Below, in pieces: positions 60,309 to 64,000 of a DNA stretch of 64,000 bases. Each line of letters opens with the position of its first letter. Positions within the stretch are counted from its first letter, which is position 1. Location: positions 1 to 64,000 of the forward strand of contig JAFVXY010000022.1 in assembly GCA_017500845.1 (NCBI GenBank), given 5' to 3'. The translations under genes were made by a program, and so were the position numbers. The notes under the pieces are model-generated. The model ran no database searches. It worked only from the letters and a program-made list of their open reading frames with translations, and was not told the DNA's origin. This DNA comes from Clostridia bacterium. Its GTDB lineage: Bacteria > Bacillota > Clostridia > Christensenellales > Pumilibacteraceae.

Positions 60309-62701
60309 AAATTTTTGAAATAGGAAAACTTGACCAAAAGCTGTACCCCGAGGTGGGCGGTAAGGCAAGAGGGCTTGACTTTCTTGCTCGTCACGGTAAT
60401 CTTATTGCCGACGGCTTTATCGTTACGGATATAGACAAGGTGGGTGAGGATGAGCTTGACGGGATTTACGGCGCATTTGATAAACTTAACGCACCAAGAG
60501 TATCCGTTCGCTCCAGCGCTAGCGGTGAGGACGGCGAGGATTTTTCCGGCGCAGGACAGTACGAAACCTGTCTTGACGTAAAAAGGGAGGGGCTTTGCGA
60601 GGCGGTAGGCCGTTGCCTTGCTTCTCTTTCGGGCGATAGAGCAAGGGCGTATTCGCAAAATCTTTCGGGTGAGTATAGTGCAAAAATGAATCTCGTCGTA
60701 GAGCGTATGATTGACGCGTCGTTTGCGGGCGTTATGTTTAGCACCGATCCGATGAACGGCGACAACGTGCTTATCGAGGCGGTGTGTGGCAAGGGCGAGG
60801 AGCTGGTTAGCGGCGCAAGCAGTGCGTACAGATATTCTTTGCCCAAAAGCGGCTTTGTCTATGAACAAAAGGAAGGACTAAGCGAGGATCTGCTCAGGCA
60901 GATTTACACCGAGGGTAACAAAATCGCAACCGAGTACGGCTCGCCTGCCGACCTCGAGTGGGTAATTGACCAAAGCGGCAAGCTGTATTGGCTTCAGCTT
61001 CGTCCCATTACGGCGGTAGACGATGCTTCGCTTGACGAATTTAATCCCGCACGTTCGCTAGACAATCATCTTTTGACAACACGAAACATAGGCGAAATGA
61101 TGCCCGGTTCGATTACCCCGCTTTCCATATCGACTACCGTGCTTGCAATTGACTACGGTATGCGCAATATGCTTCGCAGGGTGGGCGCATTCAAAAGAAA
61201 GGAAGCGGTGCCCGACTACTATATGGCACTTGCCGTAAAGTATCATTTGTTTATAGATATGTCATCGCTGTATCGCATAGCAAAGCGTGTAATGCTTGCT
61301 TCGTGCGATGCAATGAACCTCTCGATACTTGGCGAGTATTACGACAACTATCCAAAGCCAAACGAGAAAAATGCATTTTTCCTTACGAAAATAATCAACG
61401 GAATCAAGTTTGCAAAATATCTTTTCTCGTCAAAAAAGGCAAAAAAGCGTATAGTCGAGCTTGGCGACGGTCTTGATTTTGAAGTAACGGGTGACGAAAA
61501 ATCGGTCTACGACGAAATAACCGCAAAGCACCGGGTTATGAACGATACGCTGTGCTGTCACTACGTTTGCTCCAGCTTTTCGGGCTCTATGAACAGCGCG
61601 CTCACCATCATGCTATCCGACACATTCGAGAGCAAAACCGACTATCAGGTGTTTATATCCAAGCTTTTGTCAGACATTGACGGAATCGAAAGCGCGGACA
61701 TTTTGCTTTCGCTTCGCAAAATTGCGGCGGCTATCGTAAAGCACAATATGGGTGCGGCAAGGCTATCCGACGAGCAGCTTCTTGCGCTTGTCGAGGACGA
61801 GCAAAGCACCGAAATTAACCGACTTTACAAGGAATTTTTGGCAAAGCACGGACACCGTTCCATAAAGGAAGCCGAGCTTCGCAGTAAGCCGTGGAAGAAC
61901 GACCGTATTGGGCTTATCAAAAATATCCGTACGGTAATCATGGGCGGCGAAATAAAGGAAGAGAACAAAAAGCCGTTTGACCTCGAGGAGCTTTTGTTGG
62001 AGGTGCCTAAATCTAAGCGCAAGGCGATAAGGTGGATAGGCGGTAGGGCAAGGCAAGCTGTGCGTGACCGAGAGTTTACTAAGTCCAATATGATTAAGGT
62101 AATCGACAAATTCAAGGATAGATACGCATATCTTGCAAGGCTTCTTGTAGACAAGGGTTATCTTGCAGACGAGGACAGTATATACTTTTTGTCGCATGAT
62201 GAAATAGGTCAGCTTATTGGCGGCAATATCGCACTAAAGCGCAAAGCCTTACTGCGCCGTGTGGCGTTTTATGAGTCCGAGGAGCTTGCTTTTAGCGACA
62301 TCAATTTGGGTGTTCCTCAACCTTTAGAGCTTGATAGGGGCGAGGCGGGCGACTGCATAAAGGGTATTCCCGTTTGCCGAGGTAAGGTTTACGGCAGGGC
62401 AAGGGTGGTAAGGTCGCAGGACGACGCCCAAAAGATCCAAAAGGGCGAAATCATGGTTGCGCCGTTTACCGATATAGGCTGGTCGCCGTATTATTCGCTT
62501 GTTGGTGCGCTTATCACCGAGGTTGGCAGTACGCTTTCGCACGGGGCTGTGGTCGCAAGAGAGTATTGCTTGCCCACGGTCGTTAACGCTAAAAATGCGA
62601 CCAGGCTGATAAAAACAGGCGATTGCCTTTGCGTAGACGCAAGTCACGGCAATATACATATTATTTCGGAAGAAGAATTTTTGACAAAGACTAACGCTTA
62701 G
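60305..62701 (+). CDS. PEP-synthase-like phosphotransferase (rifampin phosphotransferase/YvkC architecture)
   Basis: 798 residues. N-terminal ATP-grasp domain (about 1-240: VGGKARGLDFL, VSVRSSASGEDG, ERMIDASFAGVMFSTDP, LEWVIDQSGKLYWLQLRPI), a large middle domain (about 255-690) without the PEP-binding barrel of true PEP synthase, and a C-terminal swivelling domain with phospho-His746 in TLSHGAVVAREY. ATP-grasp / middle / His-domain at this length is the layout of rifampin phosphotransferase and B. subtilis YvkC. The middle domain sets the substrate and is not recognised, so the target, drug or metabolite, is open. No clear ribosome binding site of its own; coupled to the upstream gene by ATGA-type overlap. 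Confidence 0.75.
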   Translation: MKIFEIGKLDQKLYPEVGGKARGLDFLARHGNLIADGFIVTDIDKVGEDELDGIYGAFDKLNAPRVSVRSSASGEDGEDFSGAGQYETCLDVKREGLCEAVGRCLASLSGDRARAYSQNLSGEYSAKMNLVVERMIDASFAGVMFSTDPMNGDNVLIEAVCGKGEELVSGASSAYRYSLPKSGFVYEQKEGLSEDLLRQIYTEGNKIATEYGSPADLEWVIDQSGKLYWLQLRPITAVDDASLDEFNPARSLDNHLLTTRNIGEMMPGSITPLSISTTVLAIDYGMRNMLRRVGAFKRKEAVPDYYMALAVKYHLFIDMSSLYRIAKRVMLASCDAMNLSILGEYYDNYPKPNEKNAFFLTKIINGIKFAKYLFSSKKAKKRIVELGDGLDFEVTGDEKSVYDEITAKHRVMNDTLCCHYVCSSFSGSMNSALTIMLSDTFESKTDYQVFISKLLSDIDGIESADILLSLRKIAAAIVKHNMGAARLSDEQLLALVEDEQSTEINRLYKEFLAKHGHRSIKEAELRSKPWKNDRIGLIKNIRTVIMGGEIKEENKKPFDLEELLLEVPKSKRKAIRWIGGRARQAVRDREFTKSNMIKVIDKFKDRYAYLARLLVDKGYLADEDSIYFLSHDEIGQLIGGNIALKRKALLRRVAFYESEELAFSDINLGVPQPLELDRGEAGDCIKGIPVCRGKVYGRARVVRSQDDAQKIQKGEIMVAPFTDIGWSPYYSLVGALITEVGSTLSHGAVVAREYCLPTVVNAKNATRLIKTGDCLCVDASHGNIHIISEEEFLTKTNA

Positions 62702-62731
62702 TGTTTGACAAAATACAAGGAGGAACAAAAG

Positions 62732-63604
62732 ATGTTTCAGTTATTTACCGATACGGATACCGACATTTTACCCGAGGAGGCAGGCTTTTACGGCTACAAG
62801 CTGATAAGTATGCCGTATGCAATCAAGGACGGCGAAACGGTATATCCGTACGAGGATTTTGACGTTTTTGAGTCGCGTATGTTTTACAATTCGCTTAGAA
62901 ACGGAACGTTGCCTACGACCTACGGCCTTTCGCCCGTAAAGTATATAGAGTACTTCGAGCCGACATTGAAAGAAGGTAAGGATATACTGTACGTTCACTT
63001 CTCGGCGGCAATGAGTGGAACGTTCGATTCTATGAAGCTTGCGTGGAAGGAGCTGTCCGAAAAATATCCCGATCGCAAGCTGTATACCGTAGACACCAAG
63101 GCGATTACCATTTGCAGTAATAATATCGTCAAGGAGATCGGCGAAATGGCTCTCCGCGGCGCAAGCGTAGAGGAAATTCTTGCTTGGGCGCATACCGAGG
63201 TAGATAAGTTCGCGGTTTATTTCTTTGCCGACGACCTTAAGTTTTTTGTACGTAGCGGCAGGGTAAGCGGCTTGTCGGCAGTCTTTGGAGGGATCTTGGG
63301 CATTCGTCCCATCATCAATATAAATTCGGACGGAATTATGGGCTCGGTTGCAAAAGCTAAGGGACGTAAGGGTGCAATCAATAAAATTCTTGCTTATGTG
63401 GACGAGCTTCAAGACAACATTAAGGAGCACCGTGTAATCGTGGGACACGCTGATGCACCCGAGCTTGCGGCAGAGGTTGAGCTTAGGCTTAAGGAAAAAT
63501 ACGGTGACGATCTTCGTACCGAAATCGTGGTGGTAAATCCCACGGCGGGCAGTCATTGTGGACCCGATACGGTGGGTGTGTGCTTCCACGCAAAACACAG
63601 ATAA
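62732..63604 (+). CDS. DegV family fatty-acid-binding protein
   Basis: 290 residues; AAGGAGG sets the ATG at 62732. N-terminal FTDTDTDILPEE, the TTYGLSPVKY segment, the phosphate-binding HFSAAMSGTFDS and RSGRVSG are DegV signatures. In Firmicutes (FakB proteins) it presents fatty acids to the kinase FakA; no FakA gene is visible here. Thirty bp after the phosphotransferase gene, so read-through is possible. Ends in a terminator. Confidence 0.92.
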   Translation: MFQLFTDTDTDILPEEAGFYGYKLISMPYAIKDGETVYPYEDFDVFESRMFYNSLRNGTLPTTYGLSPVKYIEYFEPTLKEGKDILYVHFSAAMSGTFDSMKLAWKELSEKYPDRKLYTVDTKAITICSNNIVKEIGEMALRGASVEEILAWAHTEVDKFAVYFFADDLKFFVRSGRVSGLSAVFGGILGIRPIININSDGIMGSVAKAKGRKGAINKILAYVDELQDNIKEHRVIVGHADAPELAAEVELRLKEKYGDDLRTEIVVVNPTAGSHCGPDTVGVCFHAKHR

Positions 63605-63628
63605 ATAGGACACAAATAAAACTAAATT

Positions 63629-63672
63629 ACCGAGCCCAATAAGAACTCTTATTGACAAGCTCGGTATTTTTT
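63629..63672 (+). terminator. Terminator after degV, overlapping the next promoter
   Basis: ACCGAGC (63629-63635) pairs with GCTCGGT (63659-63665); an inner AATAAGA/TCTTATT stem extends it; ATTTTTTG follows. Confidence 0.8.
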
Positions 63673-63680
63673 GTTATAAT
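63652..63680 (+). promoter_or_regulatory. Sigma-A promoter of the hydrolase gene
   Basis: TTGACA 63652-63657 (inside the terminator stem-loop), 17-bp spacer, TATAAT 63675-63680. Confidence 0.75.
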
Positions 63681-63708
63681 GCATTCAAATTATTTTCGAG
63701 GTGAAGAA

Positions 63709-64000
63709 ATGGATTGGTGGCAAATAGCGTTAATTGTTTTGGCTTCGGTTGTGTTGCTTATGCTAATCATGTCATTCGTGCTGTACATGGTTGTGTTTTA
63801 CAAGTCGCCCCATAAGATGCTCGGCGAGGGCGAGTACGAATATCCTCCGGGACGTGTCTACGAGCCGCACAAGCCGCGCCTTAGAGCATGGGTAGATGCA
63901 CTTAGGGCTATGCCGCATGAGGATTTTTATATCAAATCGCACGACGGGCTAAGCCTTAGGGGAAGCTATTACGAATGCCAAAAGGGCGCGCCTATCGAAA
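63709..64000 (+). CDS. Alpha/beta hydrolase, N-terminal part (runs off the window)
   Basis: 97 codons visible. GAGGTG lies before the ATG. One membrane anchor (about 5-29), then a basic linker with a segment ending HEDFYIKSHDGLSLRGSYYE. The (Y)xIxSxDGLxLxGxY pattern is the usual entry into S9-like alpha/beta hydrolases with an N-terminal anchor. Catalytic residues lie beyond the window, so the substrate cannot be judged. Confidence 0.7.
   Translation, partial: MDWWQIALIVLASVVLLMLIMSFVLYMVVFYKSPHKMLGEGEYEYPPGRVYEPHKPRLRAWVDALRAMPHEDFYIKSHDGLSLRGSYYECQKGAPIE

Noticed and set aside
60305..62701. Genuine phosphoenolpyruvate synthase
   Set aside because: The C-terminal PEP-binding barrel that follows the His domain in PpsA is absent; the His domain is at the very end.
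62704..62709. TTGACA before degV as a promoter
   Set aside because: No -10 box at a usable distance; the ribosome binding site starts at once.
1..64000. CRISPR arrays, tRNA, rRNA, transposases, prophage
   Set aside because: No regular spaced repeats, cloverleaf sequences or related genes were found by eye; small degenerate elements could still be missed.

Overview
The window comes from an endospore-forming member of the Firmicutes, most likely an uncultured Clostridia lineage. The evidence is a veg / SipL-like / ispE neighbourhood, a SpoIIQ-like LytM protein, a tricistronic GerA-type germinant receptor, a spore-type amidase, a two-subunit class I fumarase, a single-chain iron-sulfur L-serine dehydratase and strong AGGAGG ribosome binding sites. 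I cannot name the species. No rRNA, tRNA, CRISPR array, transposase or prophage gene was seen.

Layout. 1-2770: end of an RHS polymorphic toxin with a hydrophobic tip and a candidate immunity gene, followed by an orphan tip module (repeated RHS core, different tip, second candidate immunity gene). 2846-9289: polA-coaE-lytic transglycosylase, then veg, sipL and ispE. 9290-9806: a non-coding stretch with a structured dispersed repeat. 9807-15588: a PrcB-like protein, then a sporulation block (a small unknown gene, spoIIQ-like, and gerA-gerB-gerC). 15667-20431: tryptophanase, a queuosine-precursor transporter, a divergent spore-type amidase, peptidase E and dtd. 20629-25101: a three-gene ABC exporter operon whose first gene fuses a large membrane domain to the ATPase. 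25216-27450: a large Ig-like lipoprotein. 27560-32387: six-gene shikimate operon aroC-B-A-E-Q-K. 32472-40929: pyrimidine operon pyrC-carB-K-D-F-E-B, where PyrB carries a PyrI-type zinc domain. 41045-44523: an LRR lipoprotein, a propeller-like membrane protein and an isolated murG. 44643-49382: XRE regulator followed by topoisomerase IV-like parE-parC. 49480-55137: mntP, fumarase alpha/beta, a cytidylate-kinase-like protein, and a serine dehydratase / threonine dehydratase / RidA operon. 55227-64000: HtrA-like lipoprotein, YbjN-like protein, a two-component system co-oriented with a DUF7064-like protein and a rifampin-phosphotransferase-like enzyme, DegV, and the start of an alpha/beta hydrolase.

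Transcription signals are unusually readable. Housekeeping promoters follow TTGACA (or TTGATT/TTGCTT), 17 bp, TGn-TANAAT, with an extended -10 in most cases. In ispE, aroC and the fumarase alpha gene the predicted +1 is the A of the ATG, so these messages look leaderless, and pyrC is nearly so. Two forespore-type promoters with identical 14-bp spacing precede the spoIIQ-like gene and its upstream neighbour. Palindromes overlap the start sites of the XRE regulator, the PrcB-like gene and the response regulator.

The most notable systems are the RHS toxin tip array, the membrane-domain/ABC fusion, the two-component/DUF7064-like/phosphotransferase cluster, the PyrB-zinc-domain fusion, and the topoisomerase pair with unusual quinolone-contact residues behind a self-regulated repressor. 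All functional assignments are made by eye from sequence motifs and were not tested by database search.
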